DNA of 64,000 nt from an uncultured Clostridia bacterium (GTDB taxonomy: Bacteria > Bacillota > Clostridia > Oscillospirales > Acutalibacteraceae), in contig CANQOP010000002.1 in the NCBI GenBank assembly GCA_947625485.1, positions 81,269 to 145,268 of the forward strand, read 5' to 3'. The notes beneath the pieces are model-generated. The model saw only the letters and a list, made by a program, of their open reading frames with translations, did not search any database and was not told the DNA's origin. Position numbers and translations under genes: made by a program. Below are positions 20,730 through 30,558 of this stretch, piece by piece. Numbering within the stretch: the first letter of the stretch is position 1; each line of letters begins with the position of its first letter.

Positions 20730-21782
20730 TCAGTCGTTTACGACCATTACCTTACTGTAAAATTCCGTGTTATTTTTCATTATTTCAAGACCCTCGTCCA
20801 TATTTTCAAGGGTAAATTTATGAGTGATAAGCGGAGCAACCTTAACAGCGCCCGACGCCATAGCGTCAACAACAATGCTCCAGTCGCTCTTCGGAGTGTT
20901 GTCATAGCGGGAATTCCATGTTCCGTATACAGAAAGCTGTTTCCTTAGAATCTGCCAGTAGGTGTTCTGGGGGAAAGTAAAATCTCCGTGGGGATTGCCT
21001 ACAAACACAACCTTACCGCCCGACGCGCAACTGTCAAGACAGTTTCCTGCTGTCACAGCAATACCGACAGCTTCAATTGCGACATCTGCGCCGTTTCCTC
21101 CTGTCTGCTCCATAACCCATTTTACAGGATCGCCTTTTGAGGCGTTAAAATAATCGTGAAACCCTAAGTTTTCGATAAATTCATAATTATTAAGGTCAGT
21201 ACCCACGAGAAGCACCTTTTTAGCGCCCCACGCTCTCGCCCACTGAGCTATAAGCATACCGATAGTACCGGGACCGTATATAACAACTGTATCGCCGATT
21301 TCTATATTTGCGCGTCTTAACGCGTGAAGGGCAACCGCCGTAGGCTCTGCCATAGCGGCCTCCTCATAGGACACATTATCGGCAATAGGTACGAGATTCC
21401 ATACCGGAACTCTTACATATTCTGCAAACGCGCCGTCCGAACGTGAGCCGAGATAATCGTAGCTCTTGCAGGTCTCAAACACACCCTTATTACAGCTTGT
21501 GCATTTTCTGCAGGGAATCAGTGGGAAAACCGCCGCACGCGTACCGATAAGACGCTCGTTTTCCTTGTTTGCAGCAGCAACTACCTTACCTGAAAATTCG
21601 TGACCGGGAATAGTTGGAAAATGGTATGTTCCGTTTACAAAAATCCTTGGTATATCCGAGCCGCAGATACCGCACGCCTTCACCTCAAGAAGAACTTCGT
21701 CGTCTTTAAGCTCCGGTATCGGATAATCTTCATATTTTAAATCGCCCACCGCGTGTAAAACGCGTGCTTTCATTGTATTCAC
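20730..21782 (-). CDS. Zn-dependent alcohol dehydrogenase family (polyol-phosphate dehydrogenase, TarJ-like)
   Basis: CGICGSDIPR...GHEFSGKV...C-x2-C-x2-C Zn site, Rossmann GPGTIGML. Confidence 0.85.
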   Translation of the reverse strand: MNTMKARVLHAVGDLKYEDYPIPELKDDEVLLEVKACGICGSDIPRIFVNGTYHFPTIPGHEFSGKVVAAANKENERLIGTRAAVFPLIPCRKCTSCNKGVFETCKSYDYLGSRSDGAFAEYVRVPVWNLVPIADNVSYEEAAMAEPTAVALHALRRANIEIGDTVVIYGPGTIGMLIAQWARAWGAKKVLLVGTDLNNYEFIENLGFHDYFNASKGDPVKWVMEQTGGNGADVAIEAVGIAVTAGNCLDSCASGGKVVFVGNPHGDFTFPQNTYWQILRKQLSVYGTWNSRYDNTPKSDWSIVVDAMASGAVKVAPLITHKFTLENMDEGLEIMKNNTEFYSKVMVVND

Positions 21783-21796
21783 AATAAAACCTCCAG

Positions 21797-22495
21797 TCAG
21801 TCGCTTTCGACTATCGTCTTAAACGTATCTAAATCCTCTATTGTTGTAATTTTAAAATTTCTTTCACTGCCCTCGACAAGTCTGATTTTCATACCGTGGC
21901 GGTATGCAATTTCACTGCTTCCTGCGGTATTGGCAATTTCCTCGTCAGAGGCAGAGTTATGTATATCAAGATATTTTCTGAAATCAAAGCTTTCGGGAGC
22001 TTGTCCTGCAAAAAGCTCTGAACGTTTTAAAAGTTTTTCTATATTTCTTCCGTTTGAACTCTGATAAATAGTATCCTTAACGGATATAACCGGCATAGCT
22101 CCGTCGTCCTCCGAAGCGCCGACAATACAATCGACAATAATTTTGTCGGACACCAAAGGGCGGGCCGCATCGTGAATTATACAAACCTTTGTATCAGGTG
22201 CGTTTTCTTCAGCACAGAGCAAACCGTTATAGATAGAATGCTGTCGTGTTCTTCCCGAAGGAGCGTAACCGCAAACCTTGTCAATACCGTACTTCCCTAC
22301 GTTTTCCTCAACATATGACTTCCATTCATCACTAACAACAATAACTATCTTATCAATGTTCTTATGCTTTTGGAAGATTTCAAGGCAGTACACAATAATC
22401 GGTTTTTCATTAACAACAAGGTACTGCTTCGGGCGGTCTACACCCATACGAGAGCCTACTCCGCCTGCAAGGATAACAGCAGTATTCATACGCAC
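21797..22495 (-). CDS. IspD/TarI-family cytidylyltransferase (likely D-ribitol-5-phosphate cytidylyltransferase from context)
   Basis: AVILAGGVGSRMGVDRPKQYL...IIHDAARPLVSD; neighbours are TarJ-like and TagF-like genes. Confidence 0.85.
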   Translation of the reverse strand: MRMNTAVILAGGVGSRMGVDRPKQYLVVNEKPIIVYCLEIFQKHKNIDKIVIVVSDEWKSYVEENVGKYGIDKVCGYAPSGRTRQHSIYNGLLCAEENAPDTKVCIIHDAARPLVSDKIIVDCIVGASEDDGAMPVISVKDTIYQSSNGRNIEKLLKRSELFAGQAPESFDFRKYLDIHNSASDEEIANTAGSSEIAYRHGMKIRLVEGSERNFKITTIEDLDTFKTIVESD

Positions 22496-22667
22496 CTCCG
22501 TGAATATTGAATATCAATGTATTTTAACATAACTATAGCGTAAAGTCAATTTGGGACACACTTCCTCTTTATTATTTACGCAAATTTTCATAATAAGTAT
22601 AAACTTTAATATTAATACTGTCAATTTTTGTAAAAAGACTGTAATATTTTTAAATATGTGCTTAAAG

Positions 22668-22696
22668 TTGCATTGACACTTACTTTATGATAAAAT
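22668..22696 (+). promoter_or_regulatory. Putative sigma-A promoter of CPBP gene
   Basis: TTGCAT-17 nt-TAAAAT upstream of AGGAAGTG SD. Confidence 0.55.
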
Positions 22697-22714
22697 TTAA
22701 CAGGAAGTGATTTG

Positions 22715-23641
22715 ATGAATTTAACTGAGAAAAAAAATCTAAGAAGAACCTGCAGCGGTATTGGATTTGCGGTGTTTGCAGCTGCGGCTCTGCTCTATAT
22801 AACATCCATTTTTATGAGCATAATCTCAAATGCTTTTAATATGAATCCGCTTAGTGCTACGCTTGAGCCTATAATAAGCTCTACCGCTTCTATTGTAAGC
22901 ATATTTATAGTAGGAATGTTATACTGCAAATTATCCTCATCAGATATGACAAAGCTCGTGCCAGTCTCACGTGTGCGTATGGGACTTCTGGTTCCTCTAA
23001 TTCTTATAATTCTTACTGTCTCGTTTGTTTCGAGCTATATGACAGATATTTTGCTTAACAATCTATCATTTATAGGTATAACCGACAAGTCCTCATTAAA
23101 TAGCGATTTCAGTAACGGCTACATTTTTATACTGCAAATAATAAGCGTTACAATTGTTCCTCCTCTCGTAGAAGAATTTTTATTCAGAGGCATTATATTA
23201 CATAAACTGCTTCCTTACGGCAGTACATTCGCAATTTTTGTTTCGTCAATACTCTTTGCACTGCTCCACGGAAACATCATTCAGATACCGTTTGCGTTTT
23301 TAGGCGCGCTTGCGATGGCATTCAGTGTGGTAAAGACCCATTCCCTCCTGCCGTCAATTATTGCTCATTTCTTCATAAACCTGGTAAGCGTATTATTAGA
23401 CACAGCAGACTATTACGGGGTATCCTCAGGTATTCAAAATACTTTTTACTTTATACTGCTTTTTGTTATCGTTCTGGGCGGTATTATGTCAGCCTTCTTT
23501 TTAAGCGAAAGAAAAGATTTTTTCAATATAAAGTCAAATGAATATAAATTCAAAGAGTGTATGGGAGCGTGTTTCAGCTCGGTGGGAATAATATTTTCAG
23601 GCATATCTTTGATTTTATTGACTGTAGTAAACACATTATGA
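22715..23641 (+). CDS. CPBP-family intramembrane metalloprotease
   Basis: Multi-TM; motifs PPLVEEFLFRGII, SILFALLHGN, IAHFFIN. Start set at ATG 22715 after SD. Confidence 0.9.
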   Translation: MNLTEKKNLRRTCSGIGFAVFAAAALLYITSIFMSIISNAFNMNPLSATLEPIISSTASIVSIFIVGMLYCKLSSSDMTKLVPVSRVRMGLLVPLILIILTVSFVSSYMTDILLNNLSFIGITDKSSLNSDFSNGYIFILQIISVTIVPPLVEEFLFRGIILHKLLPYGSTFAIFVSSILFALLHGNIIQIPFAFLGALAMAFSVVKTHSLLPSIIAHFFINLVSVLLDTADYYGVSSGIQNTFYFILLFVIVLGGIMSAFFLSERKDFFNIKSNEYKFKECMGACFSSVGIIFSGISLILLTVVNTL

Positions 23642-24090
23642 ATGAAAAATTTATGAGACTTGCCCTTGAGCAAGCTGAGATTGCTTACAACCTAAAAGAA
23701 GTGCCTATCGGGGCTGTAGTTGTGAAAAACGGCGAGGTCGTTTCCGCTGCGTACAACAGACGCGAAACAGGAAAAAACGCTCTTTATCACGCAGAAACCG
23801 AAGCGATATACAAGGCATGTAAAAATTTGGGCGGCTGGAGATTATGGGAGTGCGAGCTGTATGTTACCCTAGAGCCGTGCCCAATGTGTGCGGGTGCGAT
23901 AGTAAATGCGAGGATTCCGAAAGTTTATTTCGGAGCATATGATAAAAAAAACGGAGCGTGCAGTTCAAACTTAAATTTATTTAATATGCTAAATAATTTC
24001 CGTCCCGAATTTTCGGGAGGAATACTGGAAGAAGAATGCAGTGAATTAATTAAAAAATTTTTTAAAGAAATGCGTAATGCCGGCAAGTAA
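23638..24090 (+). CDS. tadA: tRNA adenosine(34) deaminase
   Basis: HAETEAIYKACK and EPCPMCAGAIV deaminase motifs; ATGA overlap with the upstream gene. Confidence 0.95.
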   Translation: MNEKFMRLALEQAEIAYNLKEVPIGAVVVKNGEVVSAAYNRRETGKNALYHAETEAIYKACKNLGGWRLWECELYVTLEPCPMCAGAIVNARIPKVYFGAYDKKNGACSSNLNLFNMLNNFRPEFSGGILEEECSELIKKFFKEMRNAGK

Positions 24091-24109
24091 CAGCTTGCCG
24101 GCATTTTTG
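24076..24109 (+). terminator. Intrinsic terminator overlapping tadA 3' end
   Basis: AATGCCGGCAAG-TAACAG-CTTGCCGGCATT + TTT; 12-bp perfect stem, tadA stop codon in the loop. Confidence 0.85.
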
Positions 24110-24124
24110 ATTTAACACCCGTAT

Positions 24125-25483
24125 TTAAAACTCGGTATTGTATATTTCCAAAGCTCTTTTTCTTAGTGTAACAGATTCATTGGTAATTTCCTCGTCAATA
24201 ACATTATCGAGTAAAAGTCTCAGGATTCGTCCGATTATCTTACCGTCCGTTATATTTAAATGAATAAGGTCAGAACCGTTTATTTTCAAGTCGCAAAGCG
24301 TGTAACATTCTCCGTTTCGTATAATTTCATCAAAGGTTTTTTCGCACAGCCTCATATTATACAGCTTACTTTCTCTCTTGTATCTGGACTGAGCGGCAAT
24401 ATCGGCATATTGTACCTTTATCAGCTTTCTGAAGTTATCCTCACCTATACTGTTGAGAACATGCTTAATTTGTTTTTTATTATCTGTAAACCTCACGTCG
24501 TGATACTCTATAAGCGTCACGGCATCCTCGATAAATTTAGCGGGGAGCTTTAATCTCTCGAGCACATTTTTGGCAAGCACAGCACTGAAATGATTATGCC
24601 CTTTAAAGTGGTCGCGACCATTTCTGTCCGTCCTGAGCGCCAAGGGTTTCCCTATATCATGCAATAGCATTACTGTTCTCAAAAGCGGTTCTGGCTCAAT
24701 TGCCGCTACAGCCGCGGTGGTGTGCTTCCACACAGTACGGTTGTGGTGCGGGGTATTTTGCTCACAGTCAAATGTTGCGACAATTTCAGGAAGAAAAACG
24801 GCGATAACATCTCTGTATCTTCTGAGCAGAAAGTTCACATTATCTCCGCACAGAAATTTAAGAAATTCGCTTGATATTCTCTCGACAGAAATTTTACTAA
24901 GTCCTAATTTATTTTTTAAAATCGAAGCTGATGTCTTATTTTCTATGCTAAAGCTGTACATGGACGCAAACCTAAGCGCTCTAAGTATTCTGAGCGCGTC
25001 CTCTGAAAACCTCACATCAGCGTTACCCACACATCTAAGCGCCTTATACTTTAAATCAGTTGCGCCGTTAAAAGGATCTATAAGACCTCTTTTATCGTTA
25101 TACGCCATAGCGTTAACGGTAAAATCACGTCTGGAGAGGTCTAGCTCAATTCTGTCCGTAAAGGTAACATTATCTGGGTGACGGCTGTCGCAATATTCGC
25201 CGTCAATTCTGTAGGTAGTAATTTCGTATGTTTCATCATCTATTACTACTCCGACAGTTCCGTGCTTTTCGCCTATAGTAACGAGCTGAAAGCCTTCAAA
25301 ACACCTTTTAATCTCGTCGGATTTAGCAGAGGTTGTTATATCCCAATCCTTAGGCTCAATTTCAAGTAAGCTGTCACGCACACAGCCGCCGACAACGAAA
25401 GCCTCACAACCGTTGCTTTCAAGCTTATTTATAATATAATTTACGTTTTTCGGGATTGTAATTTCCATAGTTTTCTCCGACAC
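24125..25483 (-). CDS. cca: CCA tRNA nucleotidyltransferase with HD domain
   Basis: VGGCVRDSLL...DWDITTSA...RRDFTVNAMAY...LLHDIGKPLA. Confidence 0.94.
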   Translation of the reverse strand: MSEKTMEITIPKNVNYIINKLESNGCEAFVVGGCVRDSLLEIEPKDWDITTSAKSDEIKRCFEGFQLVTIGEKHGTVGVVIDDETYEITTYRIDGEYCDSRHPDNVTFTDRIELDLSRRDFTVNAMAYNDKRGLIDPFNGATDLKYKALRCVGNADVRFSEDALRILRALRFASMYSFSIENKTSASILKNKLGLSKISVERISSEFLKFLCGDNVNFLLRRYRDVIAVFLPEIVATFDCEQNTPHHNRTVWKHTTAAVAAIEPEPLLRTVMLLHDIGKPLALRTDRNGRDHFKGHNHFSAVLAKNVLERLKLPAKFIEDAVTLIEYHDVRFTDNKKQIKHVLNSIGEDNFRKLIKVQYADIAAQSRYKRESKLYNMRLCEKTFDEIIRNGECYTLCDLKINGSDLIHLNITDGKIIGRILRLLLDNVIDEEITNESVTLRKRALEIYNTEF

Positions 25484-25542
25484 AGAATTATATATTATAT
25501 TGATTATAACATTAAAAACAAGCGGTTGGCAATGCCGGTCTC

Positions 25543-25959
25543 TTATAAATTCGACAAATATTCTGAAATTAAACCGTTATTTCCCTTTGACTGTCTTTTT
25601 AAGACAAAAATATACAGTATTTCTGCAGCGACAATTAATATGGGCGTGATAGCTGAGCTAAAAGAACCGTTTATAACTGCCATAACTATGCTTTCAACCG
25701 CAATTAAAAACAATATTAACAACAGTACAAATACATAGTTAGACATTCTGAAAGAGCCGCATATCCTTCCGCCTTCAAAATTTCCGTAAAAGCATTCTGA
25801 CATAAATCCCGAGTGCTTTCCAAAGTCGTCCTCAATGTATAAGTTAAGCTTATTTCCTTTTATACTGCCGCCGAGACGAAATCCGCTTTTGAGATATTTT
25901 TTATTTATATCATTTTTAACAATCTCTCTTGCGCCGTCCGTTTTAAGGTTAAAAATCAT
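25543..25959 (-). CDS. Hypothetical protein with two predicted TM segments
   Basis: 138 aa; hydrophobic VFVLLLILFLIAVESIVMAVI and ITPILIVAAEILYIFVL; follows P-type ATPase gene. Confidence 0.7.
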   Translation of the reverse strand: MIFNLKTDGAREIVKNDINKKYLKSGFRLGGSIKGNKLNLYIEDDFGKHSGFMSECFYGNFEGGRICGSFRMSNYVFVLLLILFLIAVESIVMAVINGSFSSAITPILIVAAEILYIFVLKRQSKGNNGLISEYLSNL

Positions 25960-25970
25960 TATTGTTCTCC

Positions 25971-28286
25971 TTACGATTTAATATATCTGCTGCTTACAGT
26001 GTATAAAATGTTATAAGCAATAATTGAAATTCCTGACAGTATTGAAAGTAAAATCAGAGCATAAGGCGATAACGAAACGATATTGAACAACTCGCCGAAA
26101 ACAAGTATACCTACAGACAGACCGCCTATAACGACCGCAATAAGCGCGCCTCTGAGTAGGTTTATTGGAATTGACAGTCTAATTACCATCATAACGCCTA
26201 TAAGAGAAGTAAGAATAACAGCCATTGTGGAAAACTCTTCGTAACTAAAGTTTTTCATAAAGAATAGAAGAGTCACTATATTTACCACAACCATAAGCGC
26301 GGCGCTCCACGCCCGAAGAATTACATTTTTTATAAACTTACCCTGAATCCTGTTTTTGTTAGGCTGCAAAGCAAGCACAAAGGACGGAAGTCCGATAGTA
26401 AACGCGCTTATAAGAGAAAGCTGTAACGGCTGAAAAGGATAATTTATATTAACAAATATGAATATAAATGCAAGAATAATCGAGTACAATGTCTTTACAA
26501 TAAAAAGTGAAGCACTGCGCTGTATATTATTTATGGAGCGTCTCCCCTCTGCCACGACCTTCGGCATAGAACCGAAATTGTTATCAATCAGGACAAGCTG
26601 AGAAATATTCTTAGCTGCGTCTGAACCCGACGCGATTGCAATACTGCAATCCGCCTCTTTAAGCGCGAGTACATCGTTCACTCCGTCTCCTGTCATAGCT
26701 ACGGTATGACCGTTAGCTTTAAGCGCCTGAACAAAGGAACGTTTCTGCTGAGGCGTAACCCTGCCGAAAACAGTATTTTCTTCAATAGCTTCTTTTAATT
26801 TTTCGTCAGTATCGAGTGTAGCAGCGTCTACGGATTTATCGGTATTCGGTATTCCTACGGAAGCCGCAATCCTCTCAGCCGTTTTATTATTGTCTCCGGA
26901 AATGACCTTTAACTGAACGCCCTGCTCCTTAAAAAAGTTAATGGTTTTTTCGGCGTTATCTCTGATTTTATCCTTTATTTTAATAAGGGCTAAGGGCTTT
27001 AGATTTTCGGGTAAGGTATTGTTATTCTTAAATTTTTCATCGCTTACTGCAAGTGTAACCACTCTGAACTCATCGGGAATTCTCTTAATTTTTTTAAATA
27101 TTTCTGTAAAAGAATTATCAAAAATACATTCCGCAGCTCCAAGCACATAAGCTCTGCTATCCTCAAGCTCAGCGCCTGACCATTTCTTTTCCGATGAGAA
27201 CGGAATTACCATTTCAGCCTTTAACGCACCGCAATTTATGTAACTGTCAATCGCGGCAATTGTCGAGTTATTATCCATTGAACTCTCTGCCAATGATTTC
27301 AGAACCTCGTCAACATAATCGGTATCGTTATCAAGATAATCAATATCGACAACCTCGAGCTCGCCTGTTGTTATCGTTCCGGTTTTATCCAGACAGAGTA
27401 CATCCACCCTCGCGAGAGTCTCAATACAGAACAACTGTTGGACAAGAACTTTGTGCCGTGCAAGCCTTATTACAGATACAGCGAGCACCGTACTTGTAAG
27501 TAAAATCAATCCCTCGGGTATCATACCTATAAGCGCGGCTACGGTACTTACAACCGCGTCATAAACGCTTATATGATTAAAGAAGTGCTGATTAACAAAT
27601 AGAGCAATACCCATCGGGAAAATCGCAATAGAACAAAATGTGATTATCTTTCCGAGAGTATTCATTATTTCGGAATTAATTTTCTTGGAATAAGACGCCT
27701 CCTGATGAAGTTTTGTCGCGTAGTTATCCTTTCCTATATGTATAACCTTGACATACACTTCTCCCGAGGAGACAAAACTGCCCGACATTAGATTGTCCCC
27801 AATATTTTTTTCTATCAGGTCGCTTTCTCCCGTCAACAAACTTTCATTTGCATAGCAAAATCCGTCGATTATCTCGCAATCGCAGGGAATTTGCATTCCG
27901 GAACGAAGAATAATAATATCGTCAATAACAATATTGTCAATAGAAATATTTTGAATTTCTCTGTTTCTAACAACGTTAACATTGCTTGATACGACGATTG
28001 AGAGCTTGTCCACGGCGCGCTTGGAACGGATTTCTTGAACAATACCGACGATAGTATTGCAAAAAACGACTCCCATAAAGAGCATATTCTTGTGCGAACC
28101 TACAATAAGAAGCAGTAACATAAGAAAAAGATTTAAAAGATTAAAAAGCGTTATTGTGTTGTCAAAAATAATTCGTTTAATTGATTTAGATTTCGATTGA
28201 GAATTTTTGTTGACAAGTCCCTTTTCGACTCTATCCTTAACCTCAGAGTCCGAAAGTCCGAGACTTATTACCTTATTTTTTTTCAT
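25971..28286 (-). CDS. HAD-IC P-type cation ATPase (Ca2+/CtpE-like)
   Basis: LLTGESD, MIPEGLILLTS (PEGL in M4), CLDKTGTITTGE, AMTGDGVNDVLALKEAD. Confidence 0.9.
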   Translation of the reverse strand: MKKNKVISLGLSDSEVKDRVEKGLVNKNSQSKSKSIKRIIFDNTITLFNLLNLFLMLLLLIVGSHKNMLFMGVVFCNTIVGIVQEIRSKRAVDKLSIVVSSNVNVVRNREIQNISIDNIVIDDIIILRSGMQIPCDCEIIDGFCYANESLLTGESDLIEKNIGDNLMSGSFVSSGEVYVKVIHIGKDNYATKLHQEASYSKKINSEIMNTLGKIITFCSIAIFPMGIALFVNQHFFNHISVYDAVVSTVAALIGMIPEGLILLTSTVLAVSVIRLARHKVLVQQLFCIETLARVDVLCLDKTGTITTGELEVVDIDYLDNDTDYVDEVLKSLAESSMDNNSTIAAIDSYINCGALKAEMVIPFSSEKKWSGAELEDSRAYVLGAAECIFDNSFTEIFKKIKRIPDEFRVVTLAVSDEKFKNNNTLPENLKPLALIKIKDKIRDNAEKTINFFKEQGVQLKVISGDNNKTAERIAASVGIPNTDKSVDAATLDTDEKLKEAIEENTVFGRVTPQQKRSFVQALKANGHTVAMTGDGVNDVLALKEADCSIAIASGSDAAKNISQLVLIDNNFGSMPKVVAEGRRSINNIQRSASLFIVKTLYSIILAFIFIFVNINYPFQPLQLSLISAFTIGLPSFVLALQPNKNRIQGKFIKNVILRAWSAALMVVVNIVTLLFFMKNFSYEEFSTMAVILTSLIGVMMVIRLSIPINLLRGALIAVVIGGLSVGILVFGELFNIVSLSPYALILLSILSGISIIAYNILYTVSSRYIKS

Positions 28287-28452
28287 AGCTACCTCAATAA
28301 ATGTCTTTATTGAAAAATTTTGAAAAAATCAACAAAGTATTTCGGTTAAATAAAATATTCTTAGCAAAATATTTTGCAGTACGATTTGTTTCCATACTAT
28401 TATACACCACCTTGTCAAAAAATAATAGAGCAAAATGAAAGGTGGTGAACAA

Positions 28453-29466
28453 ATGGCAAAAAATGTATCCAAAAAAAAATTAAAACTAATTTCTGTGGTG
28501 CTTGTTTTTATTTTCTTCTTATTTACAGCAATAATTCCCGCACAAGCTAAAACTGATAAGGTAATTATTGGCGGTGAATCCTTCGGTCTTAAACTTTATT
28601 GCAGGGGCGTAATGGTAACGCGGCTTGAAAGCTTTGAATGCGGAAATGCTTATGTATGCCCCGCGAAAAAGGCTGGAGTAGAAAAGGGAGATATAATTAC
28701 AAGCATAAACAACACAAAAGTAAAGAGCAACGAACAGGTAAACAACATTATCAAAAATTGCGAAGGCAATAAGCTCAGGCTAAGTATATTAAGAAACGAA
28801 GGTAAGCTTAATATCGAAATAATTCCTGAGCTTAATGATCAAGGTGAGTATTACGCAGGAATGTGGGTGCGCGACAGCTGCGCAGGAATCGGCACAATAA
28901 GCTACTACGACGCAGAAACCAAAACCTACGGAGCACTAGGTCACGGAATCTGTGATGTAGATACAGGAAGTCTGATGACTACGGACAGCGGCGAAATATT
29001 GAGCGCGTCTATTACAAGCATTACAAAGTCGAAAGATAACAGTATAGGAACACTCAACGGCTATTTTACCGACGACAGTATAGGCACAATAACCGACAAC
29101 ACACCTCTCGGTATTCACGGAAAATTAAATGCAATTCCTGAAAGCGGAAAAATGTATGACGTCGCCGAAAGCAATGAACTCAGAACCGGAAAAGCATATA
29201 TGTACTCAACTCTTGACGGTACAACACCCCAAAAATTTGAAGTAGAAATTATAAGTATATGCAATAACAACAGTAACACAAACAGAAATTTTATAATTAA
29301 GGTAACAGACAAAAACCTTCTTGAAAAAACAGGAGGTATTGTTCAAGGTATGAGCGGCAGTCCTATAGTACAAAACGAAAAGTTTGTGGGTGCTTTGACT
29401 CACGTCTTTCTGGAAAATTGTACCGAGGGCTACGGAATACTCGCCGAAAATATAATTTCAGACTAA
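28453..29466 (+). CDS. spoIVB: SpoIVB peptidase (S55)
   Basis: Signal/TM N-terminus, PDZ-like region, GALGHGICDVDTG and GMSGSPIVQNEKFVGALTHVF. Start ATG 28453 after AAAGGTGG. Confidence 0.94.
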   Translation: MAKNVSKKKLKLISVVLVFIFFLFTAIIPAQAKTDKVIIGGESFGLKLYCRGVMVTRLESFECGNAYVCPAKKAGVEKGDIITSINNTKVKSNEQVNNIIKNCEGNKLRLSILRNEGKLNIEIIPELNDQGEYYAGMWVRDSCAGIGTISYYDAETKTYGALGHGICDVDTGSLMTTDSGEILSASITSITKSKDNSIGTLNGYFTDDSIGTITDNTPLGIHGKLNAIPESGKMYDVAESNELRTGKAYMYSTLDGTTPQKFEVEIISICNNNSNTNRNFIIKVTDKNLLEKTGGIVQGMSGSPIVQNEKFVGALTHVFLENCTEGYGILAENIISD

Positions 29467-29471
29467 ATTTG

Positions 29472-29491
29472 CCCTACCGACTTCGGTAGGG
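29472..29491 (+). terminator. Short hairpin after spoIVB
   Basis: CCCTACCG-ACTT-CGGTAGGG followed by a weak T-rich stretch. Confidence 0.5.
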
Positions 29492-29628
29492 TTACATACT
29501 TCTGCAAATAAAGTCGATATTTTGTGTCGTATATTAATGCAATATACAATATATTGTGGTAATTTTTAGAAAAATGAAAACACAAAAAAATATTTTAATT
29601 AAAATTTAAAAAACTTTTTTGGAAACTA

Positions 29629-29657
29629 TTGCCAATTTTACCACTTTATGGTAAAAT
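29629..29657 (+). promoter_or_regulatory. Putative sigma-A promoter of spo0A with overlapping palindrome
   Basis: TTGCCA-17 nt-TAAAAT; perfect 9-bp inverted repeat ATTTTACCA-CTTTA-TGGTAAAAT at 29635-29657 covers spacer and -10. Confidence 0.7.
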
Positions 29658-29690
29658 ATTTTCACAAATTAATCTTATGGAGGAATACAA

Positions 29691-30458
29691 ATGAACGAAG
29701 CAATAAAACTGTTGATAACAGAAGATGCGTCAGGATTCAGCACAGATGACCTTAAAATATTCGACAGTTATAATATTGAACCTGAGTTTTGCAACAAGGA
29801 CGGCGAAGAACTGCTGCTCAAAATCTCAAATCAGAACCCCGACGTAGTACTGATGGATTTATTTATGACGAGGCTTGACTCACTCGGCGTTATGCGCTCA
29901 ATCAAGAAAAACGGCATAAAAGAACCTACTATAATTGTAACGGCGTCGTTTAACAGTCCTGCTCTTGAGCGTGAGATTATGAGCAACGGGGCAAGTTATT
30001 ACGCATTAAAGCCCTACAACATCACATCAATATGCGAGGATATTGTCTCTCTTGTACGCAAGGGAAAATCGGGAGGCAATACATATAACCCTTATAACAG
30101 TATTGGTATCGAAGTAAGAGTTACTGAAATTTTGCACGAAATCGGCGTTCCTGCTCATATAAAGGGTTATAACTATCTGAGAGACTCTATTATTATGTCT
30201 ATAGAAAAGCCGGATATTATAAACGCGGTTACAAAACAACTCTACCCTAACGTTGCAAAGAAATACGAAACAACTTCGTCGCGTGTTGAGAGAGCAATTA
30301 GACACGCCATTGAGGTCGCGTGGGATCGCGGCGACGTAGATGTGCTCAATTCTTACTTCGGTTATACTATTCACAACGGTCGCGGTAAGCCGACAAACAG
30401 CGAGTTTATCGCAATGATTTCCGACAAACTGAGATTACAGCTTAGAAACGCAAGCTAA
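29691..30458 (+). CDS. spo0A: Sporulation response regulator Spo0A
   Basis: Receiver ([10 protein letters not shown]) and Spo0A C-terminal domain ([21 protein letters not shown]). Confidence 0.97.
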   Translation: MNEAIKLLITEDASGFSTDDLKIFDSYNIEPEFCNKDGEELLLKISNQNPDVVLMDLFMTRLDSLGVMRSIKKNGIKEPTIIVTASFNSPALEREIMSNGASYYALKPYNITSICEDIVSLVRKGKSGGNTYNPYNSIGIEVRVTEILHEIGVPAHIKGYNYLRDSIIMSIEKPDIINAVTKQLYPNVAKKYETTSSRVERAIRHAIEVAWDRGDVDVLNSYFGYTIHNGRGKPTNSEFIAMISDKLRLQLRNAS

Positions 30459-30496
30459 AAGAACGGTCTGTTTATTGCAGACCGTTCTTTATTTTT
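30458..30496 (+). terminator. Intrinsic terminator after spo0A
   Basis: AAAGAACGGTCTG-TTTATTG-CAGACCGTTCTTT-ATTTTT. Confidence 0.9.
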
Positions 30497-30558
30497 ATTG
30501 ACTATTTTTTCCTGTTATGTTAAAATTTTGTTAGCTAATACTAACCAAGGTGGTTGTT

